NCBI RefSeq assembly: GCF_000566685.1 | Contig: NZ_AZQN01000010.1 | Coordinates: 124,001-188,000 of the forward strand | DNA length: 64,000 bases | Reading direction: 5' to 3' | Source: Dyadobacter tibetensis Y620-1 | GTDB taxonomy: Bacteria; Bacteroidota; Bacteroidia; Cytophagales; Spirosomataceae | Part shown: piece by piece, positions 46,884 to 55,595 of the stretch | How the letters are laid out: every line of letters starts with the position of its first letter | Numbering within the stretch: the first letter of the stretch is position 1 | Notes under the pieces: model-generated | The model's input: the letters and a program-made list of their open reading frames with translations, nothing else | What the model was told of the DNA's origin: nothing | The model's database searches: none | Translations under genes and position numbers: made by a program

Positions 46884-46964
46884 GTGTGGGGTACCTATTA
46901 ATAATGGTGGAGGGTGGGTAGCTGCTGGCAGACTCCAACCCTTTACAAAGTACCAATTTTAGGG

Positions 46965-48128
46965 CTACACTTTCAAGAATAATTTATTTTTAAAGAGCAA
47001 ATACATAAATGCCCACTGGACCCCGATAAAGGCCAGTACTTCGCCTACTTTTTCTGCTGCTTCAGGAAGAAAGTCTAAAATTCCACCAAAAAGGGCATGT
47101 GCAGTATATCCAAAATTAATAAAATCACCAATCATATAAATCACAATCGAATTCATCCCGATAACCACAAAGAAAAATGTCCATTTGCGGAAATTCAGAA
47201 CATCGATAAACCAATAAAATAGTGCGAGTAATAAAGCGCTAAATCCTCCTGCACATAGGACAAATGAGCTAGTCCAAAGATTTTTGTTGATAGGAAAAAA
47301 ATGATTCCAGACTATACTGATGAGCAAGCTGATGACACCGGCAGCTACCAGGTAAAACACCTTATTCTGCTGGCTAATGAGATCATTGCCTTTCCGAAGC
47401 AGCTCCCCGGCGAATATTCCCAAAAGGCCTGTCCCTATCGCTGGAATCATTGTAACTAGTCCTTCCGGGTCATGAATCGTTTTATAGAGTTTTCCAGGGA
47501 CCAATATCTGATCGAAATAGCTAGCTGGGTTACAATCCATAGTAAGCAGTCCGGCTCCACAGCCTGGAACGGGGTAGAGCATCATAAAGGCATAATAACC
47601 CAACATCAGCGCTGCAAACCATAACCATCGGGCTTTAAAGCCGAAATAGAGATAGATAATTTGTGCGAACATCCCTGCCAGGCCAATTCTGCCCAGCACG
47701 CTACCATAGCGCATATTTTCCCACTCCGTCTGGAAAATACCATTATTATAAATGATGCCTAAAAATACCAGAATCAAGCCTCTCTGAATTACTTTTCTGA
47801 TCATGGCTCCCGGGGGTACGCCCTTTTCTAAACGACTCCCCAAAGAAAAGGGAGTAGAAACACCGGCCAGAAACAGAAAAGTGGGGAATATTAGATCGTA
47901 TGCTCTGAATCCGTGCCATTCAGGATGGGTAAGTTGCTGAGCTATGGTGATGCCCCATGCCCACCCCGTCACTTTTGCCAGAACAAAAAATATCTCTTCT
48001 CCCCCGGCAATCCAAAACATATCAAAACCTCTTAAAGCGTCTAGAGATAGTAATCTTTGGTTTTTGGGTTGCTGATTTGTTTTGGTTTGTGCCTCAGTTG
48101 GCAAATTTTCTATGGTAGTAAGGGGCAT
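46965..48128 (-). CDS. DUF5009/NagX-like membrane acyltransferase-related protein
   Basis: Polytopic membrane protein of 387 aa with about ten helices. The N-terminal LLSLDALRGFDMFWIAGGEE and FRAYDLIFPTFLFLAGVSTP are hallmarks of the DUF5009 family, which is related to heparan-alpha-glucosaminide N-acetyltransferase and to NagX of chitin-oligosaccharide pathways. GIIYNNGIFQTEWENMRYGS and VLGRIGLAGMFAQI are also typical. A role in acetylating amino sugars during peptidoglycan or chitin recycling is possible, which would go with the neighbouring NagZ-type hydrolase, but activity is unproven for this family. It starts at 48128, about 50 bases behind a good -7 box. Confidence 0.78.
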   Translation of the reverse strand: MPLTTIENLPTEAQTKTNQQPKNQRLLSLDALRGFDMFWIAGGEEIFFVLAKVTGWAWGITIAQQLTHPEWHGFRAYDLIFPTFLFLAGVSTPFSLGSRLEKGVPPGAMIRKVIQRGLILVFLGIIYNNGIFQTEWENMRYGSVLGRIGLAGMFAQIIYLYFGFKARWLWFAALMLGYYAFMMLYPVPGCGAGLLTMDCNPASYFDQILVPGKLYKTIHDPEGLVTMIPAIGTGLLGIFAGELLRKGNDLISQQNKVFYLVAAGVISLLISIVWNHFFPINKNLWTSSFVLCAGGFSALLLALFYWFIDVLNFRKWTFFFVVIGMNSIVIYMIGDFINFGYTAHALFGGILDFLPEAAEKVGEVLAFIGVQWAFMYLLFKNKLFLKV

Positions 48129-48178
48129 AGACTTCAGTTCGTTATTTCAATATACAGTTAAACTACTGGAATATTTGT

Positions 48179-48186
48179 CAAAGATA
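48179..48186 (-). promoter_or_regulatory. Promoter -7 box for the DUF5009 gene
   Basis: On the minus strand TATCTTTG matches the TAnnTTTG consensus exactly, 50 bases before the ATG at 48128. A TTG lies about 15 bases further upstream, shorter than the usual 19-21 spacing, so the -33 part is weak. Confidence 0.38.
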
Positions 48187-48356
48187 CTAGTCTGCTCAGC
48201 ACAATTTTTTTCTATCGCCCGGTTTTTATGGGCAAAGGTTACCGGTGAGGTTTAGCCGGTTACTCAATTTATTGTCCTATACGTTCTTCCTAATTCGTCT
48301 TTTTATTTCTTTATTCTGATCTTTGATTCATATCAGGTTAAATCCCCTCCTTTCAT

Positions 48357-49973
48357 TTGGAAACTTCTATACTCTTTAAGTCAGCGCTGCTAATTATAAG
48401 TCTGCTAATCACCATCTTTTTATGGGTAAGAGCGAGTAATCCACTAGAAACCGATAGGTCTGCTACCGCAAATTTGATTTTGGTGGCTCTGGTACTGCTC
48501 ACCTTCTTATCCCGTTACTGCTATATGTCCGATGTGGAGCCCAATGTTGATACAAGCACCTGGCTGGCATCGACCCTTTCATTGAGTGCGCTTCCAGATA
48601 AACTATGGTTACTTTTGAACTACACGGATTCCCGTCCGCTCACGGTATTGCCAATTTGGCTTTCCTATTCCCTGGGAGCACCTCTTACCTATACCATGGC
48701 AGAGATAGTAGGATTGATATTTTGGCTGATTTCAATCGTTTTTTTTTATCGCAGTCTATGCTTATTTATTCACCCATCTATAGGCCTCCTTTTGGTCTGG
48801 TCCATATGCCTGCTGATTGGGACCACCTCGTATAATGATCATATCGCCTATAATTCAGAGCATTTAAGTATTTTGGTTCTGACGATGTGCTCGTATGGGT
48901 ATTTGAAGATGGAGAAAACTGGATCTATTACCATCCCGGCCGCTGTTTTGCTAGGGGGAGCCCTCGGGAGCTTGCTTTATATTAAGTTTCAGAACGTTCC
49001 CATGGGCTTAGTCATTGCCGGAATGAGTCTGATAAGTATAATACAACTCAAAAAGTGGTCCACCGCCATGCTTTTTATATTGAGTGGGCTCATGCCTACC
49101 ATACTGATTAATATATACTTCTTAGCCAAGGGGAAGCTTAATGATTTCTGGGTCAACTATTTCTGGAATTATTTCTATTATTCGTACAGTACCCAATTCC
49201 AGTCGATGCCCGTGGAGGGGCGGTTTAATCCCTTTAGGATATTTTCATTTATTTTATACAGTTCACACTCCAGATTTTTCTTTATTGGTCTGCTTCTGGC
49301 CTTATTAGTAGTATCCATTTGGCGTGGTACTACTTTCAAAAGGAGCACCGATTTTTCTCGTACAAATAAGAAATTTGCCGCTCTAATGTTGCTTAGTAGC
49401 TTATATGCCTGCCTACAAGCAGGAAATAATTTCGGCCATTATGTGTTGTACCTGTTCATTCCTTTAGCTTATCTGGTAGCGGTAATGATTGGGCGTTCCT
49501 CAGGAATGGCTCAGCTAATAGGTCTTGGATTGGTAATGAGCTTCTCATTTGTTCAAAGTGGACGGAATATCGTTGCCCGTCAGCCCCTTCAACCGCTTCC
49601 TTCCAACCATCTGGACCATGAGATTACCAGCACGATTGTTGAGAACTCTAAGCCCGGGCAGCCCATTGTAATATGGGGTTGGGCTGACCGGTTCTATTAT
49701 TTTTCAAAACGGCCTTCGGGCTATAGACTTCCGCATACTCATAACCTTTTCTTAGAATCAGACCTGAAGGTCTATCGCATTAAGAACTTTTTAGAAGACC
49801 TGGATAAAACGCGTCCCATCTTGTTTGCCGATGCCGTTACCCCTAGTTTGTCCACCATGAGTGATATTGGGTATCGGTTTGAACATAATAAAAAAGTACG
49901 TGCGTATATTAACAAGCATTACCGCTATCTGAAAAATGTGAACGGAATGATTTTTTACAAACGAATTCAGTGA
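48357..49973 (+). CDS. Predicted GT-C-type membrane glycosyltransferase
   Basis: Multi-pass membrane protein of about 538 aa, with some eleven helices in the first 400 residues and a soluble C-terminal part (about 410-538). The N-terminal lumenal loop after helix 2 carries acidic residues (SDVEPNVDTSTWLAST), as in GT-C glycosyltransferases that use lipid-linked sugars (PMT/ArnT-like). The C-terminal PGQPIVIWGWADRFYYFSKR fits the same superfamily. No ATG is available near the N-terminus: the frame opens after a stop near 48317 and the first usable codon giving a membrane helix is TTG at 48357, so the start is uncertain. Donor and acceptor are unknown. It is flanked by the divergent DUF5009 gene. 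Confidence 0.6.
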   Translation: METSILFKSALLIISLLITIFLWVRASNPLETDRSATANLILVALVLLTFLSRYCYMSDVEPNVDTSTWLASTLSLSALPDKLWLLLNYTDSRPLTVLPIWLSYSLGAPLTYTMAEIVGLIFWLISIVFFYRSLCLFIHPSIGLLLVWSICLLIGTTSYNDHIAYNSEHLSILVLTMCSYGYLKMEKTGSITIPAAVLLGGALGSLLYIKFQNVPMGLVIAGMSLISIIQLKKWSTAMLFILSGLMPTILINIYFLAKGKLNDFWVNYFWNYFYYSYSTQFQSMPVEGRFNPFRIFSFILYSSHSRFFFIGLLLALLVVSIWRGTTFKRSTDFSRTNKKFAALMLLSSLYACLQAGNNFGHYVLYLFIPLAYLVAVMIGRSSGMAQLIGLGLVMSFSFVQSGRNIVARQPLQPLPSNHLDHEITSTIVENSKPGQPIVIWGWADRFYYFSKRPSGYRLPHTHNLFLESDLKVYRIKNFLEDLDKTRPILFADAVTPSLSTMSDIGYRFEHNKKVRAYINKHYRYLKNVNGMIFYKRIQ

Positions 49974-50052
49974 AAAGAGAGATATTTCCCTGAGCAAATA
50001 CGATATGCAACAAATCCACGTTGGGTAAATCGTAATTTAAACATCAATTTTC

Positions 50053-50448
50053 ATGAAAATTAATAAACTAAAGATCTTCGCTTTGGCGATGATTTTAATT
50101 TGTTTGGGAAATGCCCATACCTATGCACAGTCTAATCGGGAAGAGACCCAGACAGAGCTGGCTCAGAGCAAATTGAACACCCGGAGGTTCGACAAAAATT
50201 TGGAGCGATATAAAACGGAGTTAGATCTTACAAAGAAGCAGGTAAAACAGCTTTCGAAAATCGATAAAAGATATACTCGTCTCGATCGTAAATTGGACCG
50301 TAAAGGTGGGTCTCGCAAGGATAGTCGCACCTTAGCCACCCAGAAAAGGGAGGAAATGATAGAGGTTCTAAATTCACAGCAGCAGGAACAGCTAGAAGCC
50401 CTGATCAAAAAGGGAAGGTTTAGTTTTGATCACTGGTTTGGGAAATAG
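50053..50448 (+). CDS. Small secreted Spy/CpxP-like protein
   Basis: Exported basic protein of 131 aa. A signal peptide ends near NAHTYAQS (residue 27). The mature part is almost all helical and highly charged, with LDLTKKQVKQLSKIDKRYTR and EVLNSQQQEQLEALIKKGRF, which resemble the paired LTxxQ motifs of the Spy/CpxP periplasmic chaperone family. A role as envelope-stress chaperone is inferred from this pattern alone. It is convergent with sbcC, separated by 24 bases that form a shared hairpin. No membrane anchor or enzyme motif is present. Confidence 0.6.
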   Translation: MKINKLKIFALAMILICLGNAHTYAQSNREETQTELAQSKLNTRRFDKNLERYKTELDLTKKQVKQLSKIDKRYTRLDRKLDRKGGSRKDSRTLATQKREEMIEVLNSQQQEQLEALIKKGRFSFDHWFGK

Positions 50449-50450
50449 AT

Positions 50451-50479
50451 GGAATGGGATGTCATTGACATCTCATTCC
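50451..50479. terminator. Hairpin between convergent genes (possible bidirectional terminator)
   Basis: A 13-bp stem with one wobble (GGAATGGGATGTC 50451-50463, GACATCTCATTCC 50467-50479, 3-base loop). It begins 2 bases after the stop of the Spy-like gene and covers the sbcC stop codon (50473-50475). Neither strand has a strong U-run, so it may act with other factors. Confidence 0.5.
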
Positions 50480-53400
50480 CAGCTTGCCAGTATTTTGCTA
50501 CCCGTATCACTTTCCTGGATTTTCAGATAGGTCTGTATTTCCTGCTGAAGTTCCTCTACATGACTAATGATACCTACGATCCTATTCTCTCTACGAAGGG
50601 ACTTTAAGGTTTCAAAAACTGTTGCGAGTGCAGCTTTGTCGAGCGAACCGAAACCTTCGTCTAAGAAGAAGAAGTTATGTTTGGAGGCATTTCGAACATG
50701 GATATGATCGGCCAATGCCAGGGCCAGAGATAGGGCGGCTTGGAACTTCTGCCCTCCCGAAAGGGTCTTGAGTAAACGTAAATGGCCTCCATTCAGCAAG
50801 TCTCGTACCCAGAAGCTATTGCCCTCACCAAGTTCGAGGTGCAGCTGCTGGTGGGTCATCTGGTGGAATCTGGCATTTGCGGCTTGGATAAGATTTTGCA
50901 GATAAATACTAGAAGCATAATCCACGAAGCCACTGGATCGAAACAGTTTGGCCAAGTCATTCAAATGATTTTTGCGAATTTCTAACTTCTCATGTTCCTT
51001 CAATAAGGTGGTACGTCGGAGCAGGTCGTCCTGCAAATTCTTTATGAGTCCTTCCAGCTGACCTTCTACCTTATGGTTATTCTGAAGCTGTTGGGTAAGC
51101 TCAGCAACCCTGCGATTTGTTGTGTCATGCAATTGTGGATCGTAATCCGCCAGAGGATTCTGAGCCTGATGATAGGCCAGGTCACGTCGGATATTATGAA
51201 GCTCTAAGTCGAATTCATCCAGTTCCTTCCGCTCCTGCGCCAAATCTAAAGCCTGGTCCAGAATCTTTTCTACCCAGTTTTCAGAGTCGAATCGATGTTT
51301 TACTAGCAGGCTTTGCAGCGATTCTTCAAGGAGCATCATTTCCTGTTGGTTTCCGTTTATTGTTCGCTCCAAGCTGCTCTTTTCACCGGCTATATTACTT
51401 ATCTCTTTGTCGGTAGCCGCAATAAGGCCCTCCACCTTTTCGAAATTTTGTATGATTTCTGAATGCTGATCCTTTAAGGATGCGACCTGCATTGCCAAGG
51501 CTTCGTTTTCCAGCTCCAGGTAGTCTTCGAGTCTGATCTGCTGAAGTTGAGATATTAATGTATCCATGGTGTTGCTAGCCTTGAGCAAATCGTCCTTAAG
51601 TTTTTGTAAAGGGCGCTCGAATTTTTCCAGAATCTCAGTCTCAGAATTTTCTATCAGGCTATTGGTTTCTTTAAGGGAGAGCTCCTGAGATTTTATTTTT
51701 TCTTGGAGTCCCTCCAGCTTTTGGACATAGACCTTAAAAGGCGTCGGATCTTTTTTGTCAAACTGATTCCAAGTAAAATCCTTTTCGTGTGTTTCAACAG
51801 CATTTTTTGCTTCGTCCCAGCGCAGCCGGAGCGCTTTCTTCTGAGCCTCAATGCTGGCAGATGTTTGAAACAGACGGTCCATGGGAGTCAGTTCCTTACG
51901 AAGTTCTTGCTCCTGATTTTGTAACTTCTCTTTTTGTTCCTGGATGTTTTTTAATAAATTTTCATATTCTCCCTTCTGATGCTGCCCTATGGCCGGATGG
52001 TGTTCTGATCCGCATAGCGGGCAAGGCTCACCTTCCTGAAGATCTGTAGCAAAGAGCTGGAGTCGGGCTTTGGTTTGCGTTTCAATATATCGCGCATCAA
52101 TTTCAACCAATTCTCTGTTATACCGCGCTAAGGTATCTACAAGTTTCGATTCGAAAATCGGAAGATCGCAATCCAAAGGTAGATCTAGCTGGAAGTTTTT
52201 CGACAAGGTTTGCAGCTTGTCTTTTAGAGTCTCCTGATGCGTTATTTGCTGAGCATTAAGTTCGCTAGCTTCTTTATAGGTATTGGCTTTGTTAACAGAT
52301 AGCACGCTCATAGTGGCATACCACGAGTTTATTCTCCCCACTTCTGCAAAATCGGGCAGGTTATTTTTGAGTGCTTCGTTATCCTTTTCCAGTTGTTGGC
52401 GCCTGCGCTTAAGCTCATTGAGTTCCTCTTTTTTCTTTTGCAACAGGCCTTCCCCCTTTTCAAGAGAAGCGTACAATTTTTTTGAAAAAATGCGCTGCTC
52501 CTTTATCTGTACGACTTTCTCTAATTCACTAACCTGTTTTAAGAGTACTTCCCGATTTTCATAGGAGGGTTTAAGTCGGTTTTTTTCCACTTGGGCCTGG
52601 GATAAGTTGTGGCCAAGCTTTTGTAATTGATAATTAATTTGTTCCTGCCGTGCTTTATCCTTTTCCAGGCTACTATTTAGTCGTTTTTTCTGATCGAGCA
52701 GGTGTTTGAAATGAATGGCACATATTTCGTAAATAGCAAATTTCTCTCTACGGCTTTGCATAAATGCTTCCCTTTCCTTGAGCTTCAGGAGTTGTTTCTC
52801 TAAGGCCTGAATGGTCTCTATTGCCAGTTTTTGCTTATGATAGGTCTCTGCAAGTTTGGATTGTACCAATAGTTCTTCCTTTCGCTCGGCCATTTGGCTC
52901 CTCAGGTTTTTGAGCTTTTCTTCCTCTGCGGCAATCACATCTGTCGTCACTTCGGCGATGCTGCTCAGCTGTCCTTCCACATGAGCGAGCATTTCTTTGT
53001 TCTGCCCTTGTAAAGTTGACACCGTCCTACTCAGGTCGTATTTCTCTAATTGAAAAAGCTCCTTCATCATTCTGGTGCGGTCGGCATCGCGAAGCTCAAT
53101 AAATTCCTGAAAACGCCCCTGTGGAATAATGATGGTACGTCGAAAATTGTCATAACTGAGGCCTATGATAGCCTCAGTGGTTTCTCCCTCCGGAAGGGGC
53201 TCCCATAGTTCATTTTTCCAACGGTATCCTTTCCTTTCAAATGTTTTAACATCCTTAAAGTTTTTACTATTTCTTCGCCCTTTTACGGTGAAGCGATAGC
53301 GATTCCCATCCTTGCCGGCAATACATTCGAAGTCGATCAGGAGCTCGTCCGAACGTAGGTTCATCATATTATAGGTGCGGTCGTCGCCAGACTTATTCAG

Positions 53401-53574
53401 ACGCTCTGTATCACCATAGAGTGCAAAGGTAATGGCTTCTAAAATGGACGACTTTCCACTACCTACCGATCCAAATATACCAAATAAGGCTGCATTGGTG
53501 AGGGGGTCAAAGTGAATCTCCTGTTCCTGTTGGTATGAGTATAAACCTTTTATTTTGAGGTGCTTAGGAATCAT
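50473..53574 (-). CDS. sbcC: Nuclease SbcCD ATPase subunit SbcC
   Basis: Rad50-like SMC-type ATPase of 1033 aa which, with SbcD (Mre11), cuts hairpins and processes DNA ends. Walker A is GSVGSGKS at 35-42. Long coiled coils run about 190-510 and 530-830. A zinc hook CPLCGSEH (Cys518 and Cys521) joins the coils. The C-terminal ABC signature is LSGGQKFQAALSLAL, and Walker B/D-loop is FFFLDEGFGSLDKAAL. All ATPase parts are complete. The sbcD gene, usually directly upstream, is not here: the next upstream gene is the adenylating enzyme at 53609. The 3' end converges with the Spy-like gene at 50448. Product certain. Confidence 0.95.
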   Translation of the reverse strand: MIPKHLKIKGLYSYQQEQEIHFDPLTNAALFGIFGSVGSGKSSILEAITFALYGDTERLNKSGDDRTYNMMNLRSDELLIDFECIAGKDGNRYRFTVKGRRNSKNFKDVKTFERKGYRWKNELWEPLPEGETTEAIIGLSYDNFRRTIIIPQGRFQEFIELRDADRTRMMKELFQLEKYDLSRTVSTLQGQNKEMLAHVEGQLSSIAEVTTDVIAAEEEKLKNLRSQMAERKEELLVQSKLAETYHKQKLAIETIQALEKQLLKLKEREAFMQSRREKFAIYEICAIHFKHLLDQKKRLNSSLEKDKARQEQINYQLQKLGHNLSQAQVEKNRLKPSYENREVLLKQVSELEKVVQIKEQRIFSKKLYASLEKGEGLLQKKKEELNELKRRRQQLEKDNEALKNNLPDFAEVGRINSWYATMSVLSVNKANTYKEASELNAQQITHQETLKDKLQTLSKNFQLDLPLDCDLPIFESKLVDTLARYNRELVEIDARYIETQTKARLQLFATDLQEGEPCPLCGSEHHPAIGQHQKGEYENLLKNIQEQKEKLQNQEQELRKELTPMDRLFQTSASIEAQKKALRLRWDEAKNAVETHEKDFTWNQFDKKDPTPFKVYVQKLEGLQEKIKSQELSLKETNSLIENSETEILEKFERPLQKLKDDLLKASNTMDTLISQLQQIRLEDYLELENEALAMQVASLKDQHSEIIQNFEKVEGLIAATDKEISNIAGEKSSLERTINGNQQEMMLLEESLQSLLVKHRFDSENWVEKILDQALDLAQERKELDEFDLELHNIRRDLAYHQAQNPLADYDPQLHDTTNRRVAELTQQLQNNHKVEGQLEGLIKNLQDDLLRRTTLLKEHEKLEIRKNHLNDLAKLFRSSGFVDYASSIYLQNLIQAANARFHQMTHQQLHLELGEGNSFWVRDLLNGGHLRLLKTLSGGQKFQAALSLALALADHIHVRNASKHNFFFLDEGFGSLDKAALATVFETLKSLRRENRIVGIISHVEELQQEIQTYLKIQESDTGSKILASWE

Positions 53575-53608
53575 TTATGTTTCAGGGGGTAATGGTTTCA
53601 GGCCTTGA

Positions 53609-55144
53609 TCAGGCTCCAGGTTGTTGCGCTTCCAAAATGGCCAGCAGATCGTCCAGATAGGAGCGATCGTTACTAAGACGGGGCACCTTGTTCTGCCCCC
53701 CTAGCTTATTGCGACTACCCATCCAGTTATAGAATGTGCCGGCTGGAACCACATGAATGAGAGGGGAAAGCAAGGCCATGTCTTTGTATCGCTTGGCATC
53801 GTAGTCGGAGTTTACCTGGCGGAGAGATTCGTCCAGCACCCGGTTAAATTGCTCCTGGTCGTCTGGTGACTTACTGAATTCTATGATCCATTCATGACGT
53901 CCCCGGGAACCGTCGCCCATATAGACGGGGCCGGCGGTATAATTAGCCACGAGTGAGTCAGTCTGGTTGGCAGCCGTTTTAATGGCATGATCGGCGTTCT
54001 CGACGATTACCTCTTCCCCGAATGCATTGATAAAATGTTTGGTTCTGCCACTTACCTTGAGCCTAAAAGGCTCAACAGAGGTGAATTTGATCGTGTCGCC
54101 GATGAGATACCGCCATAGGCCGGCATTTGTGGAGATTACCAGGGCATAATTAACCCCTACTTCCACCTCATCAAGTAGCAGCGCCTTAGGATGCTTAAGT
54201 CCTACCTGATCTAGGGGTAAAAATTCGTAGAATATACCATAATCGAGCATCAATAGCATTTCACCCACTTTATCCATATCATCCTGAATGGCAAAAAATC
54301 CTTCGGAGGCACTATATGTTTCCAGGTAACCCACTTTGGAGGATGGAAAATATTTTTGGGTAAAAAGGTCCCGATAGGGCTCAAACGATACTGCTCCGTG
54401 GACAAACACTTCGAACTCTGGCCATATCTCTAATAAGTTACTTTTGTTATTGCGCTCCAGAATCTGATCTAGTAACACGATGGTCCAGGTGGGTACACCC
54501 AGAATGCTGGTTACATTTTCTTGAGAGCAGATTTCCGCCATTTTTTCCAATTTCGTTTCCCAGTGATCCATTAGAGCTACTTCCAGAGGGGGAGTACGCA
54601 TAATTTCCCCCCATGCAGGCAGGTTTTGCATGATCACGGCCGACACATCCCCCACCTGGGTGTAGTCGTCGAAAGGGTTGGCATGTAAAGTTCCTCCTAT
54701 GGATAGCCCTTTACCGTCGAAAACCTTGGTGTCCGGCCGATTCTGGATCAATAGGGTCATCATGTCTTTGCCTCCCTCATAGTGGCATTCTTCCAGCGCT
54801 TCGGGGGAGACAGGGAGGAATTTGCTGCGCGCATTGGTGGTGCCCGACGACTTGGAGAACCATTCTATAGAAGAAGGCCAGAGCACATTGGGTTCGCCCT
54901 TCAATACCCTTTCGATATAAGGATACAAATCTTCATAAGTCGAAACGGGTACTTGTTCTTGAAATTCTTTGACCGTTTTGATCTGGCCGTAGTTGTATTT
55001 TGCACCCCATTCGGTATAGCGTGCCGTTTCAAGCAACTCGGTAAACATCCGCAGCTGGGTTTCAATAGGACTTTTCTTGAATAATTCGATTCTTTCGTAC
55101 CGACGTTTGAGAAACCAGACCGTCATGTCATTTACCAGCTTCAT
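53609..55144 (-). CDS. GH3 auxin-responsive-promoter family acyl-adenylating enzyme
   Basis: Cytoplasmic protein of 511 aa of the GH3 family of the adenylate-forming superfamily. In plants GH3 proteins conjugate amino acids to auxin or jasmonate; in bacteria the substrate is unknown. Signatures include IEWFSKSSGTTNARSKFLPV (ATP-binding P-loop), YLETYSASEGFFAIQDD, the SGRTKHFINAFGEEVIVENA segment with the hinge, and WIIEFSKSPDD plus NKLGGQNKVPRLSNDR at the C-terminus. These cover all family landmarks, so the enzyme looks intact. It is 34 bases upstream of sbcC on the same strand, which suggests co-transcription, although no functional link is known. Confidence 0.9.
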   Translation of the reverse strand: MKLVNDMTVWFLKRRYERIELFKKSPIETQLRMFTELLETARYTEWGAKYNYGQIKTVKEFQEQVPVSTYEDLYPYIERVLKGEPNVLWPSSIEWFSKSSGTTNARSKFLPVSPEALEECHYEGGKDMMTLLIQNRPDTKVFDGKGLSIGGTLHANPFDDYTQVGDVSAVIMQNLPAWGEIMRTPPLEVALMDHWETKLEKMAEICSQENVTSILGVPTWTIVLLDQILERNNKSNLLEIWPEFEVFVHGAVSFEPYRDLFTQKYFPSSKVGYLETYSASEGFFAIQDDMDKVGEMLLMLDYGIFYEFLPLDQVGLKHPKALLLDEVEVGVNYALVISTNAGLWRYLIGDTIKFTSVEPFRLKVSGRTKHFINAFGEEVIVENADHAIKTAANQTDSLVANYTAGPVYMGDGSRGRHEWIIEFSKSPDDQEQFNRVLDESLRQVNSDYDAKRYKDMALLSPLIHVVPAGTFYNWMGSRNKLGGQNKVPRLSNDRSYLDDLLAILEAQQPGA

Positions 55145-55189
55145 AGGCGTTTCATAAGATTGAGAATAGGTGTTTCAATTGGTAAAAGT

Positions 55190-55236
55190 ACTAAATAAAA
55201 ATGGTGGGAGAATCGAACACCTGCGATTCCCCCACC
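55190..55236 (-). terminator. Intrinsic terminator of the GlsB/YeaQ-like gene
   Basis: On the minus strand GGTGGGGGAATCG pairs with CGATTCTCCCACC (55203-55215 and 55224-55236, 8-base loop, one wobble), followed by ATTTTTATTTAG. It starts 20 bases after the stop of the gene ending at 55256. Part of the stem (GTTCGATTC) mimics a tRNA T-loop, but there is no tRNA here. Confidence 0.85.
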
Positions 55237-55255
55237 TCAAGAGTTCTGATCTAAA

Positions 55256-55510
55256 TCAGGATTTCTTACTAAATTTTCTATACAAAAATAATACCAGCAC
55301 TGCGCCAAGTACGGCAATTAGTAGGCTGCCTATATTAAATCCATCTACGGCGCCGAAACCTAGCAGTGAAGAAATAAAGCCTCCGAGCACTCCGCCTACG
55401 ATACCAATGATGATAGTGACAAAAAAGCCACCAGGATCTTCACCAGGATGAATGGCCTTGGCGACTACCCCGGCAATAAGCCCAATGATGATCCATGTTA
55501 AAATTCCCAT
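55256..55510 (-). CDS. GlsB/YeaQ/YmgE family stress-response membrane protein
   Basis: Very small integral membrane protein of 84 aa with three hydrophobic, glycine-rich helices. MGILTWIIIGLIAGVVAKAI, then HPGEDPGGFFVTIIIGIVGG and GSLLIAVLGAVLVLFLYR are the standard pattern of the transglycosylase-associated (YeaQ) family, which is induced under stress in many bacteria. The molecular role is unknown. It is transcribed on the minus strand with its own terminator and sits between the GH3-type gene and the S41 protease gene; no link to either is evident. Confidence 0.9.
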   Translation of the reverse strand: MGILTWIIIGLIAGVVAKAIHPGEDPGGFFVTIIIGIVGGVLGGFISSLLGFGAVDGFNIGSLLIAVLGAVLVLFLYRKFSKKS

Positions 55511-55595
55511 AAGTTACTTTGTTTAGGTATGTACATGTTGAAAACCTAAATATAGTAAAATCCACGAAATGTACTAGATTTTTGCTTGATTCTTG

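Noticed and set aside
55203..55236. tRNA-like T-arm sequence (GTTCGATTC) on the minus strand ending near CCA
   Set aside because: The stretch is one long inverted repeat followed by a T-run behind a gene end, so it is a terminator; no D-arm or anticodon arm is present.
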